Source: CBDCVN01 sp965223045 (GTDB taxonomy: Bacteria; Deinococcota; Deinococci; Deinococcales; Trueperaceae). Taken from it: a stretch of 64,000 nt of DNA. The notes under the pieces were generated by a model that was not told where the DNA came from, did no database searches, and saw only the letters and a program-made list of their open reading frames with translations. The stretch is taken from the NCBI GenBank assembly GCA_965223045.1, contig CBDCVN010000013.1, positions 372,001 to 436,000 on the forward strand. Reading direction: 5' to 3'. This document shows, one piece after another, positions 46,708 to 56,458 of this stretch (positions are counted from its first letter, which is position 1; each line of letters begins with the position of its first letter). The position numbers were made by a program, and so were the translations under genes.

Positions 46708-46807
46708 AAATTTTATTCTCCTTACGATCAGCCTTTCTAGCTGAGATTAATCTTGTTGTTTCTCCTCTTTGTGTATGGGCAACAGCAAACAATCTGCCAT
46801 CTATTAG
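46688..46807 (-). pseudogene. brnT: 3' half of brnT, split by a TnpB element
   Basis: The minus strand encodes LIDGRLFAVAHTQRGETT then RLISARKADRKE up to a stop at 46688-46690. This is the C-terminal half of a BrnT RNase toxin, including the I-S-A-R motif. The reading ends abruptly at 46807, where TnpB coding begins on the other strand. The N-terminal half is at 48043-48165. Confidence 0.85.
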
Positions 46808-47997
46808 TCATTAGTCAGCAACACAAATATTATGCAAGGTTAGATGAAGTAGCATTTGCTTCAAAAAACGTATACAACGCAGCAAACTATATAATAAGAC
46901 AGAAGCTTGTATCAGGAAATGGTTATACAAATCTAAAAGAGCTGTATCATGAGGTAAAAGGGACAGAAGCATATACTGGATTGCCAAGGAAGGTATCAAA
47001 TGATGTGCTAAGACAAGTAATGCGTGACTGGAAGTCGTTTAAAGAAGCAAAGAAAGCGTACGAGAAAGAGCCAAAGAAATTTTTAGGAAAACCAAAACTA
47101 CCAAAGTATAAACACAAAACAGAAGGCAGGAACCTAGTAGTATACGATAAACAAGCGATAAGCAAGAAATCTTTGCGTGAGGGAATAGTAAAACTTTCAG
47201 GTATAGAAGTAGGGATAAAAACGAAGCAGAAAGAAGTAGATCAGGTACGGATAATACCAAAGAGAACCCACTATGTAGTAGAGGTGGTTTATAGTAAAGA
47301 ATCCGAGAAGAAGTTGCTAGAGGAAGGTTTACTAGTAGGAATAGATGTCGGATTGAATAACTTAGCAGCAGTGGTATCAAATAAGAAAGGATTCCAACCA
47401 ATAATAGTAAATGGAAAGCCTTTGAAGGAAACAAATCAGTTTTACAATAAGCGTAAAGCGGAGTTACAAACGAGGCTTCAAAAAGATAGGAAAAGCTCAA
47501 AGCAAATAGAAAGGATAACAGATAAAAGAACAAGGCAAATAGAAAACTATTTACATACAGCATCTAAGTACACAGTGAATCAAGTAGTAAGGGAAAACAT
47601 AGGCACAATGGTCATTGGTAAATCCGATGATTGGAAACAGGAAATTAATCTAGGAAGGCGTAATAATCAAAACTTTGTACAAGTACCACATGCAAGATTT
47701 GTAGATATGCTAAAGTACAAAGCAGAGATGGTAGGCATAAGAGTAATAACCACAGAGGAAAGCTACACATCAAAAACATCATTTCTTGATGGAGAAGAGC
47801 CTGTAAAGCAGGAAAAGTACCAAGGGAAACGAGTTAAGCGAGGGTTATTTAGTGCTTCGGATGGCAGATTAATAAACGCTGACCTTAATGGTGCTTACCA
47901 AATTATAAAGAAAGTATTCCCCAATGCGTTTGCTGAGGGGATAGAGGGTATTGCAGTTTGCCCATTGCGATGGACTTGTCCATGCGCTCAAAATTGA
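46807..47997 (+). CDS. tnpB: TnpB RNA-guided nuclease of an IS200/IS605-type element, 5'-truncated
   Basis: Homology starts at VISQQHKYYARLDEVAFASK, a few residues after the normal start, and runs to the end. RuvC residues are intact: aspartate in GIDVGLNNLA, glutamate in VVRENIGTMVIG and aspartate in INADLNGAYQI. This subgroup has no zinc ribbon. The usual first 10 or so codons are missing; an open frame runs back to TTG at 46753 through antisense brnT, so a fused protein could be made but has no ribosome binding site. The left element end is gone. No TnpA transposase is present, so the element is not autonomous. Confidence 0.85.
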   Translation, partial: VISQQHKYYARLDEVAFASKNVYNAANYIIRQKLVSGNGYTNLKELYHEVKGTEAYTGLPRKVSNDVLRQVMRDWKSFKEAKKAYEKEPKKFLGKPKLPKYKHKTEGRNLVVYDKQAISKKSLREGIVKLSGIEVGIKTKQKEVDQVRIIPKRTHYVVEVVYSKESEKKLLEEGLLVGIDVGLNNLAAVVSNKKGFQPIIVNGKPLKETNQFYNKRKAELQTRLQKDRKSSKQIERITDKRTRQIENYLHTASKYTVNQVVRENIGTMVIGKSDDWKQEINLGRRNNQNFVQVPHARFVDMLKYKAEMVGIRVITTEESYTSKTSFLDGEEPVKQEKYQGKRVKRGLFSASDGRLINADLNGAYQIIKKVFPNAFAEGIEGIAVCPLRWTCPCAQN

Positions 47998-47998
47998 T
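47912..47998 (+). ncRNA. TnpB right-end/omega-RNA scaffold region
   Basis: This segment overlaps the last 29 codons of tnpB and recurs as solo relics near 39598 and 59610. In characterised TnpB systems the guide RNA comes from exactly this 3' position. The call rests on that analogy and on its conservation. Confidence 0.4.
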
Positions 47999-48042
47999 TT
48001 GATGTCATATTATGCCATGTTTTGCAATATTATGCCATTAAA

Positions 48043-48165
48043 TTAGTAACTGTCTAACCAAGTCATATGGTATTCATCATCGAACACTCGAGCAGCAAAA
48101 TCGAAAGGGATTTTGTGTTTGGCAAGGTTCTTTTTTTCCTTGTCATTATCCCATTCAAATAGCAT
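48043..48165 (-). pseudogene. brnT: 5' half of brnT, split by a TnpB element
   Basis: Forty codons, MLFEWDNDKEKKNLAKHKIP and FDFAARVFDDEYHMTWLDSY, then a stop in element-derived sequence. This is the N-terminal half of BrnT (F-E-W-D and K-H-x-x-x-F motifs). The promoter is intact upstream, so a truncated peptide may be made. The last few codons may already be element sequence. Confidence 0.85.
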
Positions 48166-48173
48166 AATAAAAA

Positions 48174-48201
48174 TCTATACAATTGTGCGGATTTTTGTCA
48201 A
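48174..48201 (-). promoter_or_regulatory. leaderless-type promoter of the split brnT gene
   Basis: TTGACA (48196-48201), 16-nt spacer, TATAGA (48174-48179), 8 nt to the ATG at 48165. It overlaps the region upstream of the plus-strand gene at 48223. Confidence 0.6.
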
Positions 48202-48222
48202 TTGTGCTACACTGTCGTTATC

Positions 48223-48465
48223 ATGACGCATTTTGAGATTATTGGAAGGATCGTGAGCCATCTTCATACGATGAGTGATGAAGCTCTACAGGATTTACTG
48301 GTTGACCTTGAAGGTGATCTTACTGATGAAAATATTGAGATTATTACTTATGGTAAAGATGACACAGAGCACTTGTTAAGTAGCACCATAAACGCTGAAG
48401 ATTTGCGCCAAGCAACTGAAGAACTAAAAGATTACGATTTGCTTGCGCCTGAATATGTTACTTAG
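48223..48465 (+). CDS. small acidic protein, unknown, within the toxin-antitoxin cluster
   Basis: An 80-residue acidic protein (MTHFEIIGRIVSHLHTMSDE onward) with predicted helices and an E/D-rich C-terminus. It has no ribosome binding site; a TACACT box lies nine bases before the ATG. Its first codons are duplicated near 45803. Location between brnT and a nucleotidyltransferase pair suggests an antitoxin or regulator, but this is only context. Confidence 0.5.
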   Translation: MTHFEIIGRIVSHLHTMSDEALQDLLVDLEGDLTDENIEIITYGKDDTEHLLSSTINAEDLRQATEELKDYDLLAPEYVT

Positions 48466-48540
48466 CTTTCGGGGACATGCTTGCAAGACCTAACTATCTT
48501 ATTTTTATGGTATGATTGAGATTGAGTTTAGGAGTGCTTT

Positions 48541-48741
48541 GTGAGTAATGTAGACAACATCAAACTTGATAAAACTGCATGGTCTGTGGTCAATTTAAAT
48601 GATTACAGTGATAAAGCTTTTTGGTTGGGGTGTAAACCTGAGAAACGCCTAGAAGCCATGGAGCTTATGCGCCAAGTGAATTACGGTTATGACCCAACTA
48701 CCACCCGACTTCAAAGAATTTTTGAAGTTGCTGAACGCTAA
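48541..48741 (+). CDS. partner (probable antitoxin) of the nucleotidyltransferase
   Basis: A 66-residue protein with a GTG start after AGGAG. The segment WLGCKPEKRLEAMELMRQVN followed by YGYDPTTTRLQRIFEVAER is the pattern of small proteins found upstream of DUF6036-type nucleotidyltransferases in cyanobacteria and others. Its end overlaps the next gene by 53 nt in another frame. Confidence 0.65.
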   Translation: MSNVDNIKLDKTAWSVVNLNDYSDKAFWLGCKPEKRLEAMELMRQVNYGYDPTTTRLQRIFEVAER

Positions 48742-49129
48742 GGATGTAGAGTATCTTCTTATTGGAGGATATGCTGTTGGTTACCATGGTTACCCTCGTT
48801 CTACAGGGGATATGGATATTTGGATTGCTATAAACTGTGCAAATGCTGAGAAAGTTGTCATGGTTTTGCAAGAATTTGGTTTCAATGTACCTGAACTCTC
48901 TTCTGAGGTTTTCCTTGAGCAGGATAAAGTTATTCGCATGGGTGTACCCCCATTTCGCATAGAAATTCTCACAACAATTTCCGGGGTGAGTTTTAGAGAA
49001 TGTTATTCTAGGTGTGTGGAGGATACATTTGATGGTGTTGAGGTGAAAATCATTGCTCTCAATGATCTCAAAATGAACAAAGCTGCTAGTGGTCGTGCTA
49101 AGGACATCGACGATTTGGAAAACCTATAG
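48689..49129 (+). CDS. DUF6036-type nucleotidyltransferase, probable toxin
   Basis: The 146-residue protein contains LLIGGYAVGYHGYPRSTGDM followed by DIWI, the GG...D-x-D core of the MNT-like nucleotidyltransferase superfamily, and ends with KAASGRAKDIDDLENL, the family C-terminal K-D motif. Such proteins act in toxin-antitoxin pairs, often with the gene just upstream. The 53-nt overlap with that gene indicates coupling. Confidence 0.75.
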   Translation: MTQLPPDFKEFLKLLNAKDVEYLLIGGYAVGYHGYPRSTGDMDIWIAINCANAEKVVMVLQEFGFNVPELSSEVFLEQDKVIRMGVPPFRIEILTTISGVSFRECYSRCVEDTFDGVEVKIIALNDLKMNKAASGRAKDIDDLENL

Positions 49130-49181
49130 TGATTGGAAAGAGAGCCCTGTAACTTATACTGGACTTGCTAATTAGTAATAC

Positions 49182-52100
49182 TTAGTTATTGCGTGCATTT
49201 ATGTCGCCACTATTGAAGTAATCTACTATAGCACCTAACAGGGGAGTTAGTAGCTTGCTTACGCCTTCTAGAGGTTTTTCAATAGGATAGCCTTCTTTGA
49301 GGGCAGTTTCTAGCACTTCAGCGTTTTCAGAAAGTTGAAATGCCCCCAATATTGCAGCATTTCCTTTTAGAGTGTGTGCTTGCCTTATAGCCCCAGTTGT
49401 ATTTCCTTGGCTATAGTCACTTTGAACTTGTTCCATAAAATTGCTAAACTCTTCTTCAAAACTTTTGAGTAGCTTTTTATATAAGCTGTAGCTGCTTCCT
49501 ACTTGATTAAGACCCTTTTCAATGTTGACACCGGGTAACTCAAATGGGAAATTTATAGAATTAGATACTTTTTCTTTGGGTGCTTCTTTTGCTAAATTAG
49601 CTTGAGAGGTCCATTGTCTAAGTAGTTCAAAAAGCTCTTCCATATTAACTGGTTTGGCAATGTGTGCATTTATGCCTATTTCATGATATTTTTTAATGTC
49701 CTCATCAAAAACATTAGCAGTCATAGCAATGATAGGTAGGTCTTTAAAGCGTGGGTTTTTGCGAATAAGCTTAGTTGCTCCGTAACCATCCATAACAGGC
49801 ATACGCATATCCATAAGCACTATGTCTATTGTTAGATTACTTTGCTCGAGCATCTCTAAAGCCTCTTGGCCATTTTGAGCAATATGTACTATGATACTTT
49901 CTGTTTCAAGCATATCAATAACTACTTCTCTATTAATAATATTGTCCTCTACAAGTAAGACATTTGTGTTCTTGAGCCTACTTGTAGTAGATGATTCCTG
50001 AGTTGAGGGTGACACTTTTGGTTGGAGCTTCTGGGGTTTTTGGGGTTTAAATAGACTAATGAGAATATCAAAGAGAATTGAAGGGTTAATAGGCTTAAAT
50101 AAAAATGCGTCTACTCCTGCTTCTTTTGCTTCTTGTAAAACCTTCTCATGACGGTATGCACTTACTATAAGCACTGTGGGTAATTTACTAGAGCTAGGCT
50201 TAGCTTTTATGCGGCGAGTAACTTCAATGCCATTTAAACCAGGCATTTGATAATCTAATAGGATAACGTCATAAGAGTGTAAGCGGATTTCGATAAGGGC
50301 TTGATCACCTGATGCAACTGTAGTTATGAGGCTACAATTAAATGCTTTTAGGGTGTGCTGTAAAACCTCTTGAGAAGCTTGGCTATCGTCCGCAATCAGT
50401 ACTTTAATCCCTTGTAGGACATTGCTACTATACTGACCTAATGTTTGAGTTTGGGTTGCTGGGTCAAAAATACAACTAAAAGAGAAAGTGCTACCTTCGC
50501 CAAGATTACTTTCAACATTTAACTCGCCCCCCATACCTTCAATTAGGCGTTTGCTTATTACTAACCCCAATCCTGTGCCTCCATAGCGTCTGGTTGTTGA
50601 TTCATCGGCTTGAGTAAAAGGTTGAAATATTCTGCTTATTTGTTCTGCGGACAAACCAATGCCTGTATCTTGTATGGCAAATATAAGTTTTATATTATTC
50701 TCTGCGCTTTCTGCTTTACTCACACTTATGATGATGTGGCCTGATTCCGTAAATTTAATAGCATTACCAACCAGATTAGTGAGTATTTGTTTTAGCCGGT
50801 GTACATCTCCTATAACTGCAATTGGCACATTTGGAGCAATCCTAAAGAGCATTTCAATGCTTTTGTTAAAAGCATCTAACTCAAACATATCAGTAAGTGC
50901 TTGTAAGGCATCTTTTAAATAAAATTTTTCCTGAGCAAGCTCGAGCTTATCTGCCTCAATTTTGGAAAAATCTAATATGTCATTAATGATTCTTAATAGT
51001 GCTTGAGAAGAACCATGAATTTTGCCAAGGTATTCTTTTTGTTTAGGGTCTTGAACACCCTGTAAAGCTAAGTGTGTAAACCCAACTATAGCATTCATGG
51101 GGGTGCGAAGTTCATGACTCATGTTGGCCACGAAATTACTTTTTGCCTCGTTTGCAATTTCGGCAGCCTCTTTAGCTTGTTGAAGCTCTATATTGGTTGC
51201 TTCTAGCTTGGCTACTAACTTTTCTAAGTGTTCATGTTGGTCGGCTAGCTCTTTTTCTACTCTTTTGCGTTCTGTGATATCTATGGCTATGCTACCTACA
51301 GAAGTAATCTTTTTATCCTTATTAAGTATAGGGAATTTGATCATTAAATAGGTTGGGCCTTGTGAGCTGGTGTATTCATCTTGTATAGCTTTGCCTTCTT
51401 TTAGCACTTGCTTATCCAAAAAAATGCTCGAGGAAATGCTTTGCCTTTCATGGACTTGGAAGACGTTTTTACCAACAATGCTTTCTTTTACTCCTAGCCT
51501 TTCTATAAATTTTTCATTAGCTACAACGTATCTATTATGTATGTCTCTTATATAAATAGGTGCAGGGCTATAATCAAGAATACCTTGTAGACGTGCTTCA
51601 CTTTCACTTAGATTTTGATAAATCTGGGCATTGCGTAAGGCTATGGCTGCATAGGCAGATAAAGTTTCTAAAATAGCTAAACGCTTGGCGCTAAAAACAT
51701 TGGTTGCCAAATCATTTTCCAGATATAAGCTACCGATAAGCTCATGGTGGCTTATGAGCGGTGCGCAAAATACTGATTTTAGATTTTTTTCTACTACGTA
51801 AATGTCTCTATTAAATGTGGTGTCTTTACAGGCATTAGCCAACACAATACTTTGGCTGCTATGCAAAACGTAATTAATTAAGCTAATAGGAACTATATGT
51901 CCTGCTTTTTCTAAGGGTATATTTTCCTTTTGGTATCCCTTATTAATAGTTGAGTGGGCTTTAATGAACCATTCGTCTCCTTGATTTAGAATGAGTACTC
52001 CTCGTCTTGCCCCAGCGTTTTCAAGCAAAAGATTCATGAGGGTCTGCAATACCTTTTGTAGGTCAATTTCTTGTGTAAGAGCTTGAGCAGCTAGCATTAA

Positions 52101-55100
52101 ACTAGTAGTATCTAGGATTTCTTCTTTTCTACTGCTATAAGATGAAGTGGAAGCTTCACCTTCTAAGGACATAATCTGAAGCTGCGGGTAGCGCCTTTCC
52201 ATATCTGCAACCTTAGCCCATGCTTGCCATTGCAAATAATTTCTGTGAGCCTCTTTTAAGTAGATTTGGGCGAGATTCTCTAATTTTTGCGAGTAGTAAA
52301 ATTCAGCAGCTAATTCACTGACTAATGCATAATCGTGAATGTATTGATAATCCTTGGCATTTTGTAATGCTTGCTCGTAAAATTTTGTAGCTTGCCAAGA
52401 TTTGCCCATTATACGAGCGTGTTCAGCTTTTAATAATTGATATTTGTGCAGATAATTACTAGGTGACTCCTTTGCCCAATAAAGCATTTGCTCAAAGTAG
52501 CTCTCAAGGTTTAATAATTCCTTTGTCTCACTTTGCTTAAGACTACGTAATTTTGCTAATGTTAGATAAAAATACAACAAAGGGAAAAAAGGCAAACTCC
52601 TAATTGCGTTTAAGTGAGGCTCTGCTAAGGTAGCATTTTTTAGTGCCAAAGAGTCGTTACCAAATAGATAATTAAGCATACACTTGTAGGTGTAAAAGAA
52701 AGCCAAAGCCATGCTATCGCCGCGCTGCTTGAAAAGGGGCACAGTTTTTTCATCAAATGCTTTTCCCATAAGTAAACAAGGATCATTAGAGTGTCCTAGT
52801 AAGTTTAGAACTACTTGTCGGTGAAGTTCATTCCAGCTGTGGACCATTTCCTGTTTAAAACTAGCTATAGTCTGACTATAACTAGTTATGTCTTTCTCGA
52901 GTGACTCGAGTGGTTGCCCAACAAAAAAAGCCATGTAAGAATGTAATTGCGCCACAATACTGGCATACTCTAAATTGCCCGTGTTGATACTGCTTTGATA
53001 GACTTCTTTTGCAGATTTTAAGACTTCTGCTGAAGGTTCTTTCCAATGCTTTATTCCTCCTATAAACCTTCCTAAAGTTTTTATGTGTATAGCCGTATTA
53101 GTAGAATTAAGTAATTTAAGTGCTAGATTACCAAATTGATAGCCCTGTTCAATATTATTATTACTACAAAGAATTAGGCCAATATTGACATAGGCAGTAG
53201 GTGAGGTAGGTGAGTTGCCGTACTCTAAAGAAAGGAGCACCATATGAGAAATTATTAATGGTGCTAACCTAGGCTTAGCTATAAGTAAAGGTGCTTGGAT
53301 GCTGTCCATAATGTCAAGGGTTGCTAATTTCAAAGGATTGCTCATAGATGGTAGGTTAATCAGTTCAGTGATATCTTGATTTGAAACTTGGTTTTCTATG
53401 CTTTGTAAATAATTTTGTGATTCTTCAACTAAAGATTCTCTGGGAAAGTTAATGCCTAAAAGCTCTAGTAACCTAAGTCCAAAATTGGTAGCTTTTAGGG
53501 GTTGATTTTGTGCAATGAATACTTGAATCTTTAGCTTATAAATAGGTATTCTGTCTAAAAAATTATGAGTATTTTGCTCAATTATATCTGCTAAAGACTT
53601 GACCTTCTCAAAGTCGGTGATTAGATAGTAGGCCTCTGCTAATTCTTTGTAAAGAGTTAAAGTTGCTGGATAATTATTTCGCCAACTGTTCTCTGGTAAT
53701 AAATCTATTCCTACAGAAAGGTAATTTATCGCAGCTTCATGAGCAAATTTATGCTTAGCTTTTTGCCCTGCAATTAGAAGTAGTTCTAAAGCTTCTTGTT
53801 GTTCTTGACTATTTTTAATGAGTCCAAAACCTAGGCTTAGTTGGTCTGCTATCTTAAATGTGTAATCTAGTGCCGGGTTCTCTTGTGCAGCTTGCCATAG
53901 TAGACGACTGATCTTTAGGTGTAGCATTGCTCTTTGCTGGTTATCTATAAGGTTATAGGTTAGTTCTTTAACTTTTTCATGAGCAAAAGTATAATCTTTG
54001 TTTTTGAATATAAGCTCGAGTGCTACAAGTTCATGTAGAATACTTTCTATCTTGTCAGGATCTTGCTTAGAAAGCTTAGTCAAGATGTATAGATTAAAAC
54101 TATTACCTATACAAGAAGCGAGCTTTAGTAGTTCTTGACTTTCATTAGGTAAAACTTGCAACTTACTTGTTAAGATTTGCAGAACATTATTGCTGTATTC
54201 CTGTGTTTTTATAGCTTTTTCATTCCAATACCATCCTTTTCTGCCTTCTTTTTGTACAAAAAATATGAGACTATCTTGCTCTAATTTCTTTAGAAGCTCG
54301 TTTATAAATAGGGGATTGCCTGTTGTTTTCTCTAAAATAAATTTTGCTAACTCTACTAACTCATTAGGTTTTCTGCACAAGGTATCTGCTAGAAGTTGAG
54401 TAATTTCCTTAAAAGATAAAGGACTTAGTTTAATAACCCTTAGGTTTGCTAGTGCTATTTTCAGCTCATCAAGATGTTGCCATAAGGGGTGCAGGTTATC
54501 AATTTCACTATATGTACATATAATTAATAATGCTCTTTCTTTACCTAATAATATTATTTGCTTTATGAGACTTAGCGAGGCAGAGTCCGCCCACTGTAAG
54601 TCATCAAGAAAAATAACCAATGGGGATTTGGGTTGGGCAAGAACATTCAAAAAGCTTTGGAATATAAGGTTAAAACGATTCTGGGCTTGCACAGTTGGTA
54701 ATTCTGCTACTGCTGGCTGCTTACCTATAACTTTTTCTAAACTTGGTAGTACTTCAGTTATCACTGCACCATTTGGACCCAGAGCTTCTAGTAACCTTTC
54801 TTGCCAATTAGCAAGGCTTACCCGACTTTCAGCAAGTAAATTTTTTATTAACTTCTCAAACGCTAGTGCTAAAGCCCCATAGGGTATGCTTTGTTGTGAT
54901 TGATCAAACTTACCTATAATAAAAAAGCCTTGCTTTCCTATAAAAGATTGGTAGAATTCTTGTCCCAGTGAGGTTTTACCAATACCTAGGGAACCTGTAA
55001 TAAGTGCTAGCTCTGTAGTATTTTGCTCTTTTACACGTTTGAGTAAGTCAAGCAATATTTTTAGCTCTACTTCTCGGCCATAAATTTTTTGTGATATTTG

Positions 55101-55967
55101 GAAAGTTTTAGGTACATCAAATTGTGCTAGCTTAAAGGGTTTAACTTGTCCAGAGTGGTGCCATTCTTTTAAGCAATGCTCTAGATCTACTTTGATGCCT
55201 TCTGAAGATTGATACCTTTCTTCCACATTTTTGGCCATAAGCTTAAAAACAATGTTAGAGACGGCTTCAGGTACAGTGGTATTGATTTGATGTAAGGGGA
55301 CAATTTCTTTGGCTATATGTGCGTGAATGTAGCCCAAAGCATTTTCTGCTTTAAAAGGTGGTTGGCCTGAGAGTAAAGTGTAAAAGGTAGCACCTAAAGA
55401 ATAGTAATCACTACGATAGTCTAGTTTACGGTTTATGCGACCAGTTTGTTCAGGAGAGACATACTCTAAAGTGCCTTCTAAAGCGTTAAGGTTGCTAGGA
55501 CTCCTAAATCCATATGAAAATGTAGTGGCTATACTAAAATCAATTAGCTGTAGAATATCTGTTTTGGGGTTCCAGATGATATTGCTAGGATTAATATTTT
55601 TATGTGTGATGCCAACTGTATGAATTTGATTTAAGGCATCAATAAGTTTAATAGCTACTTTAAAAAAGTCAGAAAGTGGCCAAGGCCCGCTGTGCCAATG
55701 GGATAGAGACTGTCCTTGGATGTCTTGAAGAATTAAAGTTTTATTTTCTAAAAAAGCATAGACTTGGGGCACGCCTTCTAACTCAAGATGGCTTAAGATA
55801 TTATACTCATGAAGTAACTTTTGTAACACTACAGCATCAAAGTTTTGCCTTGGTGTTTTTATTATAACTGGTAGGTCATCTTTTCTTTGTACTGCACGAT
55901 AAACTATAGTTTGTTTACCTTTTGATAAAATATCAATATGTTTGTGTGATAGGGATATTGACTCCAC
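49182..55967 (-). CDS. giant hybrid: Ser/Thr kinase-like, AAA ATPase, GAF, PAS, histidine kinase, two receivers, Hpt
   Basis: This 2261-residue protein matches the cyanobacterial HstK architecture. In order: protein kinase-like domain (about 8-262), AAA-type ATPase (about 300-560, Walker A GSLGIGKTS), a helical TPR-like region (about 690-1250), GAF, PAS, HisKA (NMSHELRTPMNAIVG), HATPase, receiver 1 (VILLDYQMPG), receiver 2 (phospho-acceptor D2053) and Hpt (H2198 in RQAHTLKGNA). The kinase lysine K37 is present, but the catalytic HRD aspartate is asparagine (HKN, 122-124) and DFG is DFS (143-145), so the kinase part may be inactive. The start is GTG after AAGGA. Confidence 0.93.
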   Translation of the reverse strand: MESISLSHKHIDILSKGKQTIVYRAVQRKDDLPVIIKTPRQNFDAVVLQKLLHEYNILSHLELEGVPQVYAFLENKTLILQDIQGQSLSHWHSGPWPLSDFFKVAIKLIDALNQIHTVGITHKNINPSNIIWNPKTDILQLIDFSIATTFSYGFRSPSNLNALEGTLEYVSPEQTGRINRKLDYRSDYYSLGATFYTLLSGQPPFKAENALGYIHAHIAKEIVPLHQINTTVPEAVSNIVFKLMAKNVEERYQSSEGIKVDLEHCLKEWHHSGQVKPFKLAQFDVPKTFQISQKIYGREVELKILLDLLKRVKEQNTTELALITGSLGIGKTSLGQEFYQSFIGKQGFFIIGKFDQSQQSIPYGALALAFEKLIKNLLAESRVSLANWQERLLEALGPNGAVITEVLPSLEKVIGKQPAVAELPTVQAQNRFNLIFQSFLNVLAQPKSPLVIFLDDLQWADSASLSLIKQIILLGKERALLIICTYSEIDNLHPLWQHLDELKIALANLRVIKLSPLSFKEITQLLADTLCRKPNELVELAKFILEKTTGNPLFINELLKKLEQDSLIFFVQKEGRKGWYWNEKAIKTQEYSNNVLQILTSKLQVLPNESQELLKLASCIGNSFNLYILTKLSKQDPDKIESILHELVALELIFKNKDYTFAHEKVKELTYNLIDNQQRAMLHLKISRLLWQAAQENPALDYTFKIADQLSLGFGLIKNSQEQQEALELLLIAGQKAKHKFAHEAAINYLSVGIDLLPENSWRNNYPATLTLYKELAEAYYLITDFEKVKSLADIIEQNTHNFLDRIPIYKLKIQVFIAQNQPLKATNFGLRLLELLGINFPRESLVEESQNYLQSIENQVSNQDITELINLPSMSNPLKLATLDIMDSIQAPLLIAKPRLAPLIISHMVLLSLEYGNSPTSPTAYVNIGLILCSNNNIEQGYQFGNLALKLLNSTNTAIHIKTLGRFIGGIKHWKEPSAEVLKSAKEVYQSSINTGNLEYASIVAQLHSYMAFFVGQPLESLEKDITSYSQTIASFKQEMVHSWNELHRQVVLNLLGHSNDPCLLMGKAFDEKTVPLFKQRGDSMALAFFYTYKCMLNYLFGNDSLALKNATLAEPHLNAIRSLPFFPLLYFYLTLAKLRSLKQSETKELLNLESYFEQMLYWAKESPSNYLHKYQLLKAEHARIMGKSWQATKFYEQALQNAKDYQYIHDYALVSELAAEFYYSQKLENLAQIYLKEAHRNYLQWQAWAKVADMERRYPQLQIMSLEGEASTSSYSSRKEEILDTTSLMLAAQALTQEIDLQKVLQTLMNLLLENAGARRGVLILNQGDEWFIKAHSTINKGYQKENIPLEKAGHIVPISLINYVLHSSQSIVLANACKDTTFNRDIYVVEKNLKSVFCAPLISHHELIGSLYLENDLATNVFSAKRLAILETLSAYAAIALRNAQIYQNLSESEARLQGILDYSPAPIYIRDIHNRYVVANEKFIERLGVKESIVGKNVFQVHERQSISSSIFLDKQVLKEGKAIQDEYTSSQGPTYLMIKFPILNKDKKITSVGSIAIDITERKRVEKELADQHEHLEKLVAKLEATNIELQQAKEAAEIANEAKSNFVANMSHELRTPMNAIVGFTHLALQGVQDPKQKEYLGKIHGSSQALLRIINDILDFSKIEADKLELAQEKFYLKDALQALTDMFELDAFNKSIEMLFRIAPNVPIAVIGDVHRLKQILTNLVGNAIKFTESGHIIISVSKAESAENNIKLIFAIQDTGIGLSAEQISRIFQPFTQADESTTRRYGGTGLGLVISKRLIEGMGGELNVESNLGEGSTFSFSCIFDPATQTQTLGQYSSNVLQGIKVLIADDSQASQEVLQHTLKAFNCSLITTVASGDQALIEIRLHSYDVILLDYQMPGLNGIEVTRRIKAKPSSSKLPTVLIVSAYRHEKVLQEAKEAGVDAFLFKPINPSILFDILISLFKPQKPQKLQPKVSPSTQESSTTSRLKNTNVLLVEDNIINREVVIDMLETESIIVHIAQNGQEALEMLEQSNLTIDIVLMDMRMPVMDGYGATKLIRKNPRFKDLPIIAMTANVFDEDIKKYHEIGINAHIAKPVNMEELFELLRQWTSQANLAKEAPKEKVSNSINFPFELPGVNIEKGLNQVGSSYSLYKKLLKSFEEEFSNFMEQVQSDYSQGNTTGAIRQAHTLKGNAAILGAFQLSENAEVLETALKEGYPIEKPLEGVSKLLTPLLGAIVDYFNSGDINARNN

Positions 55968-56458
55968 AATTTTCCTTCCATGTTAGATAAAATGAGGAGA
56001 TGTCATTACTTATGGGTTACCTTATATCCTACTCAAAGGTTTATTTAGAGGCAACTCTAATATGTTAAATCATAGTTACGGTTGATCGGAAATGGCTCGC
56101 CCTAATATTTAAGGCATTTTTGTTACTAAATGCGTCACAAAAGACATTTTTAAAATAGCTTTAGTAAGAAAGTAAGCTTTGAGATAGAAAGCTGCCAAAT
56201 TTTGAGTGTGTTCTACAGAGGCTTAAGTTAATTACCGATCACCCGTAGGGTTTTGAAGGTAATCATTATCAGTCCTACGTAAAATGGAGGAAAAGCCAAA
56301 AAATCTGATTCTAATAGGCTTTGGCTACTTGTCAAATTTGCTTTTGAAACGGACTTGTCATTACTATGAATCTTAATTACCAACATCTTATTGAGAATCC
56401 TTTATCACGATTGCGGACTACTGATTATAAAAACACTTGATTTTAGTGTTGTTTAGAG
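55968..56458. other. 491-bp noncoding gap
   Basis: No gene, terminator or known repeat was recognised. The dispersed family C repeat begins at 56459. Confidence 0.4.

Larger units (their letters stand above)
46807..48040 (+). mobile_element. TnpB element inserted in brnT, left end deleted
   Basis: The element runs from the junction with the brnT 3' half (46807) to a right end near 48040. That end shares ATTATGCCAT-rich sequence with the solo copy at 59700. The right hairpin region starts at 47912 inside tnpB. Loss of both the left end and roughly 15 codons of brnT on that side suggests one deletion after insertion. Confidence 0.7.
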
